NCBI GenBank assembly: GCA_027483645.1
Contig: JAIXUD010000021.1
Location: 248,001-312,000, forward strand
Source: Sphingobacteriales bacterium
GTDB lineage: Bacteria; Bacteroidota; Bacteroidia; Chitinophagales; CAIOSU01
Direction of reading: 5' to 3'
Length of the DNA: 64,000 nucleotides
In this document: in pieces, positions 8,777-16,779 of the stretch
How positions within the stretch are numbered: position 1 is the stretch's first letter
How the letters are laid out: every line of letters begins with the position of its first letter
Position numbers and translations under genes: made by a program
Notes under the pieces: model-generated
What the model was told of the DNA's origin: nothing
What the model saw: the letters and a program-made list of their open reading frames with translations, nothing else
The model's database searches: none

Positions 8777-9367
8777 ATGAGCAATGGCTTAAAAATAGGT
8801 TTGGTAATACTCGTATTGATTTTGGCCTTTGCCGGTTGCGGCGGCTGCGGGTACAACTCCATCGTGAATTCTGAACTGGGTGTGGACGAGGCTTGGGCAA
8901 ACGTAGAAACCCAATACCAGCGCCGTGCTGATTTGATTCCCAACTTGGTAGCCACCATCAAAGGGTCTGGCGAGTTTGAGCAATCAACCCTTAATGGCGT
9001 TATCGAGGCGCGTAGCAAAGCTACCAGTATCAACTTAACTACCAACGACTTAACCCCAGAGAATTTGGCGAAATTTGAAGCGGCACAGGCTGAGCTGAGC
9101 TCGTCTCTTTCACGTCTATTGGTAACTGTAGAGCGCTACCCTGATTTAAAAACCACCAAAGCGTATCAAGATTTGATGGTGACGCTTGAAGGCTCGGAAA
9201 ATAGGATTACCAAAGCCCGTGAGGACTTTAATGGCGCCGTGAAAAACTACAATAGCAACGTGCGTACCTTCCCTAAAAACTTGCTTGCTGGCATATTCGG
9301 CTTCCAACCAAAAGGATCGTTCCAAGCTAAGGAAGGCGCCGAAAACGTACCTGAAGTTACTTTTTAA
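8777..9367 (+). CDS. lemA: LemA family protein
   Basis: 196 residues: an N-terminal membrane segment (MSNGLKIGLVILVLILAFAG) with a GCGGCG stretch, then the LemA signature YNSIVNSELGVDEAWANVE, QYQRRADLIPNLVATIKG and the helical ENRITKAREDFNGAVKNYN, VRTFPKN. LemA proteins are membrane-anchored helical bundles with the bulk outside or facing the periplasm, of unclear function. It heads an operon with two TPM-domain proteins (gaps of 2 bases, then an 8-base overlap), a combination widely conserved in bacteria. Confidence 0.93.
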   Translation: MSNGLKIGLVILVLILAFAGCGGCGYNSIVNSELGVDEAWANVETQYQRRADLIPNLVATIKGSGEFEQSTLNGVIEARSKATSINLTTNDLTPENLAKFEAAQAELSSSLSRLLVTVERYPDLKTTKAYQDLMVTLEGSENRITKAREDFNGAVKNYNSNVRTFPKNLLAGIFGFQPKGSFQAKEGAENVPEVTF

Positions 9368-9369
9368 CC

Positions 9370-9813
9370 ATGCCGAAAGCTAAAGATTTTTTTACCGAAG
9401 CCGAGCGCGAACAGATTGTACAAGCCATTCGCGATGCGGAGAAAGCCACTAGTGGCGAGATACGCGTTCACCTAGAAGAGCATTGCAAAGGCGAAGCGCT
9501 GGAACGTGCCATAGAGCTCTTTGCTGAGCTAAAGATGGATGCTACCGAACAACACAATGGCGTGATATTCTACCTCGCCGTGGCCGACCATAAGTTTGCC
9601 ATATATGGCGGTGCCGGCATCAACGAAAAGGTACCTGCCGACTTTTGGCAGCACACCCGCGACTTGATGCAAACGCATTTTAAAGCTGGCCGGTTTGCCC
9701 AAGGCTTATCCGAAGGCATATTATTGGCAGGGCAACAATTGAAAGCTTTTTTCCCTTATCATGACGAGGATACAAACGAATTGAATGACGATATTTCCTA
9801 CAAGCATGATTAG
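9370..9813 (+). CDS. TPM domain-containing protein (soluble, single domain)
   Basis: 147 residues, nearly all one TPM (TLP18.3/Psb32/MOLO-1) domain: FFTEAEREQIVQAIRDAEKA, TSGEIRVHLEE, NGVIFYLAVADHKFAIYGGA, GINEKVPADFW and a C-terminal helix GRFAQGLSEGILLAGQQLKA. There is no signal peptide or membrane segment, unlike the next gene. It starts two bases after lemA and overlaps the next gene. TPM domains have been tied to phosphatase-like activity and membrane-protein repair, but the role here is unproven. Confidence 0.87.
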   Translation: MPKAKDFFTEAEREQIVQAIRDAEKATSGEIRVHLEEHCKGEALERAIELFAELKMDATEQHNGVIFYLAVADHKFAIYGGAGINEKVPADFWQHTRDLMQTHFKAGRFAQGLSEGILLAGQQLKAFFPYHDEDTNELNDDISYKHD

Positions 9814-10558
9814 GGGTTTGATGATATGGGGCTTGATGCTGATGCTAACCGCATCGGTTATCGCGCAAATACCTGCACGGCCTAGCCCGCCCGTATTGGT
9901 TAATGACTTTGCAAACTTATTTTCCTCTGATCAGAAGGCTGCTCTGGAACGTAAACTGGTAGCGTTCAATGATACCAAATCGGTACAAATAGTAGTAATA
10001 ACCCAAGATGGCGTAAAGCAGGAACTGAACCAATATACTACAGAGATTGGTGAACAATGGGGTATTGGCCAGGACGGAATTGACAACGGGGTGCTGATAT
10101 TTATAGATAGAAAGAGCCGCAAATTCTACATCGCTACCGGTAGCGGTACGGAAGGCTGGCTACCTGATTTATTGGTAAGGCGCATAGAAGAGAACTATTT
10201 TGTGGAAGCATTTAGGGCAGAACAATACTATAAAGGCGTAGATGATGCTACCAATGTTATCATGGGCCTCGCAACAGGCGAATATACTGCGGAAGACGTA
10301 AAATCCCCAAAAAGCGGACAAGGTAGAAACAAATCACCATGGCGGTTTTTGCCATTTGCTTTAATACTGCTGGCATTCTTTTTCTTCCGTCGTAAGGGCG
10401 GTGGTGGCGGTCGGGGTGGCGGTATGGCTGCTGGTGGCTGGATGTTTACCGGTGGTGGCTTCGGTGGTTACTCTGGCGGCGGTGGCGGCGGCGGTGGTAG
10501 TTTCGGCGGCTTCGGCGGTGGCGGCTTTAGCGGCGGCGGTGCCGGCGGAAGCTGGTAG
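9806..10558 (+). CDS. TPM domain protein with signal peptide, TM and Gly-rich tail (YgcG-like)
   Basis: About 250 residues: a signal peptide (MIRGLMIWGLMLMLTASVIA), an extracytoplasmic TPM domain (VNDFANLFSSDQKAALERKL, QIVVITQDGV, DNGVLIFIDRKSRKFYIATG), then a basic linker, a TM helix (FLPFALILLAFFFF) and a long Gly/Ser tail. This is the YgcG architecture. The ATG at 9806 overlaps the stop of the previous gene by 8 bases, suggesting translational coupling; an ATG at 9785 would extend the signal peptide by seven residues. The glycine tail is typical of the family. Confidence 0.87.
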   Translation: MIRGLMIWGLMLMLTASVIAQIPARPSPPVLVNDFANLFSSDQKAALERKLVAFNDTKSVQIVVITQDGVKQELNQYTTEIGEQWGIGQDGIDNGVLIFIDRKSRKFYIATGSGTEGWLPDLLVRRIEENYFVEAFRAEQYYKGVDDATNVIMGLATGEYTAEDVKSPKSGQGRNKSPWRFLPFALILLAFFFFRRKGGGGGRGGGMAAGGWMFTGGGFGGYSGGGGGGGGSFGGFGGGGFSGGGAGGSW

Positions 10559-10744
10559 CCTTGACAAATAAAACAAGTAGTACCTACAAGTCTAGATGGT
10601 TTCACAGCATTTTTAGTGTTCAGACGAGCGCACTGATGGAGATTTTCGACACGAGATTGGAAAGTAATGCTAATCCGAAAGTACTCGTCCGACCACTCGA
10701 TACGTGAAAACACCAATTAACTAATTAACCAATTAACCAATCAA
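10559..10744. repeat. Imperfect inverted repeats and word repeat between convergent operons
   Basis: Holds an imperfect inverted repeat (TGTTCAGACGAGCGCACT at 10618-10635 against AGTACTCGTCCGACCACTC at 10680-10698) nested in GTTTCAC/GTGAAAAC. The right arm resembles the arms of the 55154-55350 element (12 of 15 bases at the CGTC-GACC core). From 10712 there is a run of AATTAACCAATTAACC words. No gene is visible. Confidence 0.4.
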
Positions 10745-12070
10745 CTAAATTACTCCCACCTGAATAGTAGTATCCCCAATGGTGATGATATCCTCTGGGT
10801 GCAGCATGATGCCGCGGTCGTCTACTGGCATGGAGTTTACGAGTACGCCGTTGGTGGAGCGGTACCAGCCAGCCACATTGTCTTTAGTGCGCCACTGTCC
10901 ATCGCGTATGTACCAATAGTTGCTGGCTTTGTCGTATTCCATGGTAGCATGGAAATTGGATACGTAATTGGTGAATTGCTCCACAATGCCGATATCGTTT
11001 GAGAAAGGGCTATCCGGATTAAACCAACCCATGGTAAGCAAAGTCTTCCCTTGCAGGCGCAATAGATTGGAGAGATTGTAGGTACGGCCAATCTCGTCGC
11101 CGTTCATTACTTTCATCACCCACTGGTGGTGCGGCAATACTTGTATTTTAGGTTTTTGAAGGCTGCTATTGCTTAAGTTTAGTTTGCTGATAATGTCCTC
11201 AGAAAACTGATACCGATCGGTGGCTTCAGGCTTTAGGCACTTTTCAACTACTTCTACCCAAACCCTATCGGCGCCGCTCCGCTCAAGCGATTGGCGGTCC
11301 CACTGGCCTTGTTTCTTCCGGTTCTCGTAGCCAGCCATATCGGTCATATAGGCTTCGAAATCACCAAAGGGCATCATGCCCTTGGTAAGCAATTCATACA
11401 TCACCACGCCAAAAGCATAAATGTCATTGGTGTTGCCCATTACTTTAAACGCCTTGGTGGGGTCGCTCTGCTCTGGTGGGGAGTAGGTACCCGTTGCAAA
11501 AACTTGCTTGGCATGGCCACGGAAGTTGGTAATGGTATGGCGCTTTTTGATGGAGGCCGAAATGCCAAAATCCGCCAAGGCAGGATTATCGTTTTCGTTG
11601 AAAAGAATATTCTCCGGCTTTATATCGCGGTGGATGATACCTTTAGTATGTAGTGCTGAAAGACCCTTCAATATACCATAAGCTATACGGTTCACTTCGC
11701 TCAGTGGCAGGTTCTCCCCTACTTTATCGCGCAATGAGCCGCCTGGGCACAGGTCCATCAACATATACGGGTTGCCGCCCACGTGGTGAAAATCGTGGCT
11801 TCGCACGACATATTCCGAATCGAGGTTGCTGCCGTGCTCATACTCCTGCCTAAAGCGCTTGGCATACTCCTGTCTTTCTTGGGGCAGGAAGTTCCACATC
11901 TTGGTTATCTTCAGCGCAAGCTTTTTGCCAGTATTAGTTTCTACCAAGTAAACACTTCCAAAACCACCTTCGCCCAGTTCTTTAATGGTTTTATAGCTGC
12001 CGCGGTCGCTGGTAAATACATAGCCAGGAACGATATCGACTTTTTCAGGTGAGAAGCTGGGAGTGGTCAC
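10745..12070 (-). CDS. Ser/Thr protein kinase with C-terminal FHA domain
   Basis: The 441-residue kinase is soluble. Residues 25-300 are a Hanks-type kinase: Gly loop GEGGFGSV (33-40), Lys54 in LALK, HRDIKPEN (catalytic Asp149), ADFG (167-169), activation segment GTYSPPEQ, then DIYAFGVVMYELLTKGMMPF. The C-terminal 110 residues form an FHA-like domain with SNFHATMEYD, WYIRDGQW, NGVLVNSMPV and a closing ITIGDTTIQVG strand. All key kinase residues are present, so it should be active. It lacks the transmembrane PASTA architecture of PknB. It is the last gene of the seven-gene minus-strand cluster, two bases after the zinc-ribbon FHA gene, so the two are surely co-translated. Likely role: writer of phosphothreonines read by the cluster's FHA domains (inference). 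Confidence 0.92.
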   Translation of the reverse strand: MTTPSFSPEKVDIVPGYVFTSDRGSYKTIKELGEGGFGSVYLVETNTGKKLALKITKMWNFLPQERQEYAKRFRQEYEHGSNLDSEYVVRSHDFHHVGGNPYMLMDLCPGGSLRDKVGENLPLSEVNRIAYGILKGLSALHTKGIIHRDIKPENILFNENDNPALADFGISASIKKRHTITNFRGHAKQVFATGTYSPPEQSDPTKAFKVMGNTNDIYAFGVVMYELLTKGMMPFGDFEAYMTDMAGYENRKKQGQWDRQSLERSGADRVWVEVVEKCLKPEATDRYQFSEDIISKLNLSNSSLQKPKIQVLPHHQWVMKVMNGDEIGRTYNLSNLLRLQGKTLLTMGWFNPDSPFSNDIGIVEQFTNYVSNFHATMEYDKASNYWYIRDGQWRTKDNVAGWYRSTNGVLVNSMPVDDRGIMLHPEDIITIGDTTIQVGVI

Positions 12071-12072
12071 AA

Positions 12073-12930
12073 TTACTTGCTTTGGAAAGTATAAATGCGG
12101 TTGCCAATCAAAATCTTGGTGCCTTCGGTCAGCTCTACCTTACCGGTAACTTGAAGGAAGGTAGCGCCGTTGCTGCTGTGATCGCTCAAGTACCATTTAC
12201 CATCCTCAAACACAAACTTGGCGTGTTCTTGACCGCTGATGCTCATGTTGCCGGCATCCAGGTTATCGCGGTTAACGGATACCTCTTCGCCTGTAAACTC
12301 CTTAGCATTTTGGCTACGCTCGTCAACAAGGGCAAACTCAGGCTTTTTCTCTTCTTCCGGGCTCAAATCTCCCAAACGCATGGTTTTTTGTGCGCCTGAT
12401 GCCTTCTGTATCTGGTGGCTGGCTGCAGGTTGTGCCTGCGCCGCTGGTGTATAGGCTTCTGGCTGTTTTACGTCGGTGGCAGTTGCGTTGCCCTTATCGC
12501 CACAGTTAGGGCAAGGATGGCTTGCTGAAACCTCGTTACGCAATGGGTAGAAGCCACATGCCCCACACTTGGCTACATTGCCGGTTGCCGCTGCTCCACC
12601 GCTGCCGCTTATTACGGTTGGGTTTGATGGTGCACTGGGGCCACCGCCAGCAGGTGCTGAACTGTTCTCATCCCAAGCGGGCATATTGCTACGGTTACCA
12701 ATAACGGTTGGGTGCGAAACTCGTCCGCCAGCTGGGGGGGTAGGGTTGCTGCTGCCGCTATCCCAGGCTGGGGCCGATGCTGCACCGCCAATCATGGTTG
12801 GGTTACCACCGCCAGCATTACCTTTCGGTGCTTCGGCTCCGGCTTCGGAACCTTCCTGCTTTGAACCACATTTCTTACAAACCGCACTGCCCGGCTCGTT
12901 GGTAAATCCACATTCTTGACAACGTATCAT
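12073..12930 (-). CDS. Double zinc-ribbon, PT(M/V)I-repeat and FHA domain protein
   Basis: 285 residues without a membrane segment. Order: a zinc ribbon (Cys4, Cys7, Cys18, Cys21), a Gly/Ala/Pro-rich disordered region with three repeats (NPTMIGG, HPTVIGN, NPTVISG) whose threonines 45, 75 and 105 are exactly 30 residues apart and two of which share PAWD, a second zinc ribbon (CGACG about 122-126, CPNCG about 140-144), a linker with KTMRLGDLSPEEE, and a C-terminal FHA domain (VNRDNLDAGNMSISGQEHAK, DHSSNGATFLQ, ILIGNRIYTFQS). The repeats look like kinase substrate/FHA ligand sites, in the way GarA and Fha proteins carry Thr motifs; that is inference. It would act as a phospho-scaffold between the adjacent kinase and the FHA-proteases. 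Confidence 0.88.
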   Translation of the reverse strand: MIRCQECGFTNEPGSAVCKKCGSKQEGSEAGAEAPKGNAGGGNPTMIGGAASAPAWDSGSSNPTPPAGGRVSHPTVIGNRSNMPAWDENSSAPAGGGPSAPSNPTVISGSGGAAATGNVAKCGACGFYPLRNEVSASHPCPNCGDKGNATATDVKQPEAYTPAAQAQPAASHQIQKASGAQKTMRLGDLSPEEEKKPEFALVDERSQNAKEFTGEEVSVNRDNLDAGNMSISGQEHAKFVFEDGKWYLSDHSSNGATFLQVTGKVELTEGTKILIGNRIYTFQSK

Positions 12931-12959
12931 AGCAATTAGTTTAGTTGGTTGGGTGTATA

Positions 12960-14345
12960 TTAGCCTCGTTTACTAGTGTCTTTCGGTTCGCCACCAGGAG
13001 GGTTGATGGGGGTAAGGCCCCGTGGTTTATCAGTTTTACTGGTATCTTTTGGAGGCAATTGGTTCCTAATAGAACCAGTGGTATCCTTCGGGGGCGTTTG
13101 CGTACCCTGACCTGGGTTTTCACCAGAGGTTCCTGGAGGGGAAATACTACCAGGCCTTGGTGCGGGCCTATTAGGATTGTTAGGTGCAGATGGTGTAGCA
13201 CTGGGCGTAGTTACCGGAGCTGAAACGGGTGCAGTTACCTCTTCAATTGGTACCAATGGTTCCGTCACTGGGGTATCTATTACGGTAGTGAGAGAGGTGT
13301 CAATCGGGTTGCCCAGGCTATCCAATCCAGCCTCTTCGCCTTCTCCTGCACCCGGCTTAAGTACAAAGAACGCCGCAGCTGCTATCAAAGCAATTACTAC
13401 TATTATACCGATAATCAAACCTTTGCCTGGCCCACTTTTGGAGGCCACTGTGTTAATAGGCACAGCCCCTTTACCGATGGTAGTTTTCATCCCACCCGTA
13501 GAGGATGCACTCGATGATTCTGGACGTGTTACCGCAGGCACAGCGTTGCCATCCAATACATCCAGCAACAATACAGTAATGTTATCAGTACCGCCACCGT
13601 CGTTGGCGGCATATATCAATTCCTTGCAAGTTTCAGCAGTGCTCAAGCGGCCACTCAATATGCCGGCCAACTTGTTATCGCTTACCATACCACTCAAGCC
13701 ATCACTGCAAAGCATTACCCTATCGCCAGTATGCAATTGTACCATACGGGCATCAGGCTTCGGCGGGCGGGCCTCGTCACCAAGGCTTTGGGTTATAATG
13801 TTACTATTCTCATGCAGTCGAGCATCCTCAGGGCTTATCTGGCCAGCCTTTACCAATTCCCAAACTAACGAATGGTCATCGGTAATCGGCGAAAACTCCG
13901 CGCCATCTCGGTACAGGTACATCCGGCTGTCACCGCTCCAAGCTACATAAGCTTTATCGTTTACCACCCAGCATAACACAGCCGTGGTACCCATACCAGC
14001 AGTTGTGGGGTCTTCGTGGGTGCGGTGCACTATGTTTTGGTGCGCTTTTACTATTACCTTTTTTACCAAGTCCATCATGGCTTGGTCGCCATTGGGCATG
14101 GCGGTAATCTTTTTAAATTCTTCGTCTACAGTAGCCTGAGCAATCTCAGATGCTACTTCACCTGCATTGGTGCCACCCATGCCGTCGGCAACAAACAATA
14201 CCGCACCCAATGGGCCGAGATCAAACTGCTCGTCGCGCTTATAGGTCCAGTCTTGGCTAGCGAGGTCTTTGCATAACACAAAGTTGTCCTCGTTATGATC
14301 TCGAACTAAGCCGACATCAGTACTGCCGAAAATTTCTACTTTCAT
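12960..14345 (-). CDS. PP2C-family Ser/Thr phosphatase with TM helix and Pro-rich tail
   Basis: 461 residues. Residues 1-265 form a bacterial PP2C domain: VRDHNEDNF, FVADGMGGTNAGEVAS, GTTAVLCWV, AYVAWSGDSRMYLYR, DDHSL, LCSDGLSGMVSD and GGTDNITVLLLDV, so the metal-binding aspartates are all present. A cytoplasmic linker contains KTTIGKGAVP, resembling the PT(M/V)IG repeats of the next protein. One TM helix (about 309-329) follows. The last 130 residues are Pro/Thr/Ser-rich and would lie outside the membrane, with three PKDT(T/S) repeats near the end. It should reverse the cluster kinase. It is 9 bases after the secreted-protein gene and 29 before the zinc-ribbon gene. Confidence 0.92.
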   Translation of the reverse strand: MKVEIFGSTDVGLVRDHNEDNFVLCKDLASQDWTYKRDEQFDLGPLGAVLFVADGMGGTNAGEVASEIAQATVDEEFKKITAMPNGDQAMMDLVKKVIVKAHQNIVHRTHEDPTTAGMGTTAVLCWVVNDKAYVAWSGDSRMYLYRDGAEFSPITDDHSLVWELVKAGQISPEDARLHENSNIITQSLGDEARPPKPDARMVQLHTGDRVMLCSDGLSGMVSDNKLAGILSGRLSTAETCKELIYAANDGGGTDNITVLLLDVLDGNAVPAVTRPESSSASSTGGMKTTIGKGAVPINTVASKSGPGKGLIIGIIVVIALIAAAAFFVLKPGAGEGEEAGLDSLGNPIDTSLTTVIDTPVTEPLVPIEEVTAPVSAPVTTPSATPSAPNNPNRPAPRPGSISPPGTSGENPGQGTQTPPKDTTGSIRNQLPPKDTSKTDKPRGLTPINPPGGEPKDTSKRG

Positions 14346-14354
14346 GGGCAGGGG

Positions 14355-15137
14355 TTATTTCTTTTTTTTCTCAATAGGATTGAGGCCACTAGCAGGCGAC
14401 TGCTTAAAATCAATCGCCCTAAGTACCCATGTACCGTTTATGTTCTCATAAAAAGCTATGGGCTGGTACAATACTTTTCCAAAACTCACCTCCTCATGAA
14501 ACAACACACCGCCCAGCACATTTAACTTACCAATCAATAGGTTTTTCGGGCTAGCTATCCCTTTATCGTCCCATGTTAGGTCCATCACTTGTATTATGTT
14601 TGTCTTGGGCACTTCTCCGTCCAGTTTACCAGCATCATCAGCCATTACAATCACCAGCTTTCCTTCTTTCACATCCTTAAAGTGCTTAATCGGGAAAAAG
14701 TCGTTTTCAGCAGGTTGGTTTATCCTAGGTATTTCTGCTTGCAAATCGGCTATCTTAATCTCACTGTATTTCAAGCTATCAACCAAGCGCATTTTTAAAG
14801 CACTGGTTCGGGTGGTATAGCCCACCTTGTATGGCTCAAAATTGGGATCGCTAGAACCAGGCGTGTTAAATGTGGAAGGCAATACAATACCCTCCTTAAT
14901 CCTTACTCCTACGCTATAAACCGTACCAAAATTATCCTGATTATTAAAGCCATACTCTTTGCCGGCAGAGTCTACCACAGTATACTGCTGCTGTACTAAA
15001 TACAAGCCAGGCCCAACGGCGTTCTTAATAGTCTGGTTTCGGTCCTTAAATAAGTCCAAATCCAAACCCTTACCAGTTTGCCCTATCGCAAAGCCAGCAA
15101 TCATTAATAAAATGGAAAGTAGTAAACTTCTGTGCAT
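14355..15137 (-). CDS. Secreted protein of unknown function in the FHA-protease cluster
   Basis: 260 residues starting with a signal peptide (MHRSLLLSILLMIAGFAIGQ). The mature part is mixed alpha/beta with no family I recognise; features include LYLVQQQYTVVDSAGKEYGF, VGVRIKEGIVLPS, LVDSLKYSEIKIADLQAEIP and a C-terminal ENINGTWVLRAIDFKQ, ending in a lysine run. There are no cysteines in the mature part and no lipobox. An upstream ATG at 15167 overlaps the previous gene and precedes the signal peptide by 10 residues, so 15137 is preferred. Being secreted and embedded between three periplasmic-facing proteases and the phosphatase, it may be a partner or substrate of the proteases (inference). 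Confidence 0.75.
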   Translation of the reverse strand: MHRSLLLSILLMIAGFAIGQTGKGLDLDLFKDRNQTIKNAVGPGLYLVQQQYTVVDSAGKEYGFNNQDNFGTVYSVGVRIKEGIVLPSTFNTPGSSDPNFEPYKVGYTTRTSALKMRLVDSLKYSEIKIADLQAEIPRINQPAENDFFPIKHFKDVKEGKLVIVMADDAGKLDGEVPKTNIIQVMDLTWDDKGIASPKNLLIGKLNVLGGVLFHEEVSFGKVLYQPIAFYENINGTWVLRAIDFKQSPASGLNPIEKKKK

Positions 15138-15150
15138 GGTGGTAGTTGTG

Positions 15151-16674
15151 TTAATCAATTTCGCCAATGGGTACTATGAAGCCAATTTCGGCACCCATGC
15201 CAGCAGAAACTATACCAATTGCTCTATATCCATCGGGGGTACTTATTAATACGGGGCCACCTGAATTTCCTTGTCCGAAATTGCGGTTGGTAAGGCTAAT
15301 AGAGCCCTCTCCATTTACGCCATTTTGCGCCACTGTTGATTCGGAAAGTAAGGGTGCAACGTTGGCGCTGTTCCCGCTGCCACCCAAGCCGTATGAATAG
15401 CCTAGCACTACCACCTTATCGCCTGCTTTCAGGTTTTTAGATAATGCTCGGTCATACTTTAAGTTAGAACTCCTGCTCGTAGGCACATAGGCCCAGTCGT
15501 TGTTATCCAATGCTGCCAGTTTCACCCTTATAGTGCCGCCTTCGCCATCATCGCCTTCTATCTCTTCGTCCTTCTTATCGTTCAGCTTGGTATCCTTATA
15601 GCTAATTTGGAAGCTGTTGGTTGGCGAGGTACAATCAATCACTACATCAAACACTACTCCTTCTTGCTCCAGCGAATTCAAGAAAATCATAGCCTCTGGC
15701 GATTCCGCATTAATAAAACGCCAACCCTGTATGCAGTGGCGCGCCGTAACAAACTTACCATCATCCACCAAGAAACCGGTGCAAGTCCAACCGAAGTCAA
15801 TGGCTTCCTTTTCGCCACCACCGTAGTCCAGCTCAAACTTGCTCACACTCATAAAGTACACATTCTCCTTCACCGCATCATATACTTCTGATAGGGTTTG
15901 TCCTGATGGCGCAGTGGCCACTACGGTCACGTCCTCTTGTATTTGCCTGTTTTGCGAGCCGAGGTTTTGCACCATGGAAGCTAAGCTGGCGTTTTCGCTG
16001 CGCAGCTTTTTTAAGTCTTCCATGCTCTTAGCCTCCAAAGAGGCTATAGTTGCTTGAAATTCCTCCTTGGCACGCTTTTGCTCAGCTGCGGTAGAATCGG
16101 CCTGTGCTTGCAGTTCTTCGTTCTGCTCGGCCAATACCGTAATATCCTGGCTCTGGCGGAATATAAAAAACGCGCCTATGCTGCCCGCCACCACGAATGC
16201 CATAGCCAACCCTGCCACCGCGGCACGGTAAGGGCGCACGGCCTGTTGCATTACCAGGTTCATGCGCTGGGTTACACCCATTTTGGCCGTGCCTGTTGAG
16301 GTTACGTTGTATCGCACCCTCGGGCCTTCCAACGACAGTTGTATCTCGTCTCCGTTGTTAAGGAAGTATTGGTTTTTTACCGGCCTGCCATTTACCAGCG
16401 TAGGGTTGCTAGCACTTAGATTTTTTACTATTATATCGCTTCCGTTGCGCTCAATGGCTGCGTGCCTGCGGCTCACCGTGCCCATATCATCACTATAACT
16501 TATAGCGCAGGTGGCATCGCGGCCAAGCTCAATGTAGGGTATTACTATGGTTTCAAATGTGCCAGCCTTATGTTTGCGGCTATTGGTTAGGTGTTCAAGG
16601 GTATAAGCGGGTACATTACCACCGCCTAGCACTTTCATGCCGGTGGTAAGTGCTTTGGTTACTCTTGCTGCCAT
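15151..16674 (-). CDS. FHA-TM-coiled-coil-trypsin-like serine protease, paralogue 1
   Basis: 507 residues. An N-terminal FHA domain (about 30-130) has IELGRD, VSRRHAAIE and SNPTLVNGR, the usual phosphothreonine-binding residues. A basic QQAVRPYR precedes one TM helix (151-172), so by the positive-inside rule the FHA is cytoplasmic and the rest is outside. Residues 176-250 are a coiled coil. The protease domain (255-507) has His313 (TARHC), Asp393 (NNDWAYV) and Ser471 (GQGNSGGP), a complete trypsin-like triad. Three cysteines lie in the protease domain (TCTG, RHC, DCTS). An acidic insert (KKDEEIEGDDGEGG) precedes the Asp strand. Residue six before the Ser is Asn, against Gly in the other two copies. 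It has its own likely promoter, with a shared upstream box. The start 24 bases inside the longest frame matches the paralogues. Confidence 0.9.
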   Translation of the reverse strand: MAARVTKALTTGMKVLGGGNVPAYTLEHLTNSRKHKAGTFETIVIPYIELGRDATCAISYSDDMGTVSRRHAAIERNGSDIIVKNLSASNPTLVNGRPVKNQYFLNNGDEIQLSLEGPRVRYNVTSTGTAKMGVTQRMNLVMQQAVRPYRAAVAGLAMAFVVAGSIGAFFIFRQSQDITVLAEQNEELQAQADSTAAEQKRAKEEFQATIASLEAKSMEDLKKLRSENASLASMVQNLGSQNRQIQEDVTVVATAPSGQTLSEVYDAVKENVYFMSVSKFELDYGGGEKEAIDFGWTCTGFLVDDGKFVTARHCIQGWRFINAESPEAMIFLNSLEQEGVVFDVVIDCTSPTNSFQISYKDTKLNDKKDEEIEGDDGEGGTIRVKLAALDNNDWAYVPTSRSSNLKYDRALSKNLKAGDKVVVLGYSYGLGGSGNSANVAPLLSESTVAQNGVNGEGSISLTNRNFGQGNSGGPVLISTPDGYRAIGIVSAGMGAEIGFIVPIGEID

Positions 16675-16699
16675 AGGGTTTGTTTGTGTGTAGTACAAT

Positions 16700-16748
16700 C
16701 AAAAATACGGAAAATCCATATAGGACAAGTACGGGCTAATACTGATTT
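16700..16748 (-). promoter_or_regulatory. Promoter and conserved 20-bp upstream box of protease paralogue 1
   Basis: On the minus strand: a box AAATCAGTATTAGCCCGTAC (16748-16729), directly followed by TTG (16728-16726), 18 bases, then TATTTTTG (16707-16700). The same box with one difference precedes paralogue 3 at nearly the same distance from an identical -7 box. Its position just upstream of -33 suits an activator site, though a remnant of the duplication is an alternative. Confidence 0.6.
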
Positions 16749-16779
16749 TCACCCAGCTAAAAACAATCGCCCTATAGAT

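Noticed and set aside
10361-10716. Antisense frames rich in Ala/Thr or Pro opposite the Gly-rich tail
   Set aside because: Complement of GGC/GGT repeats in the TPM gene; compositional artefact.
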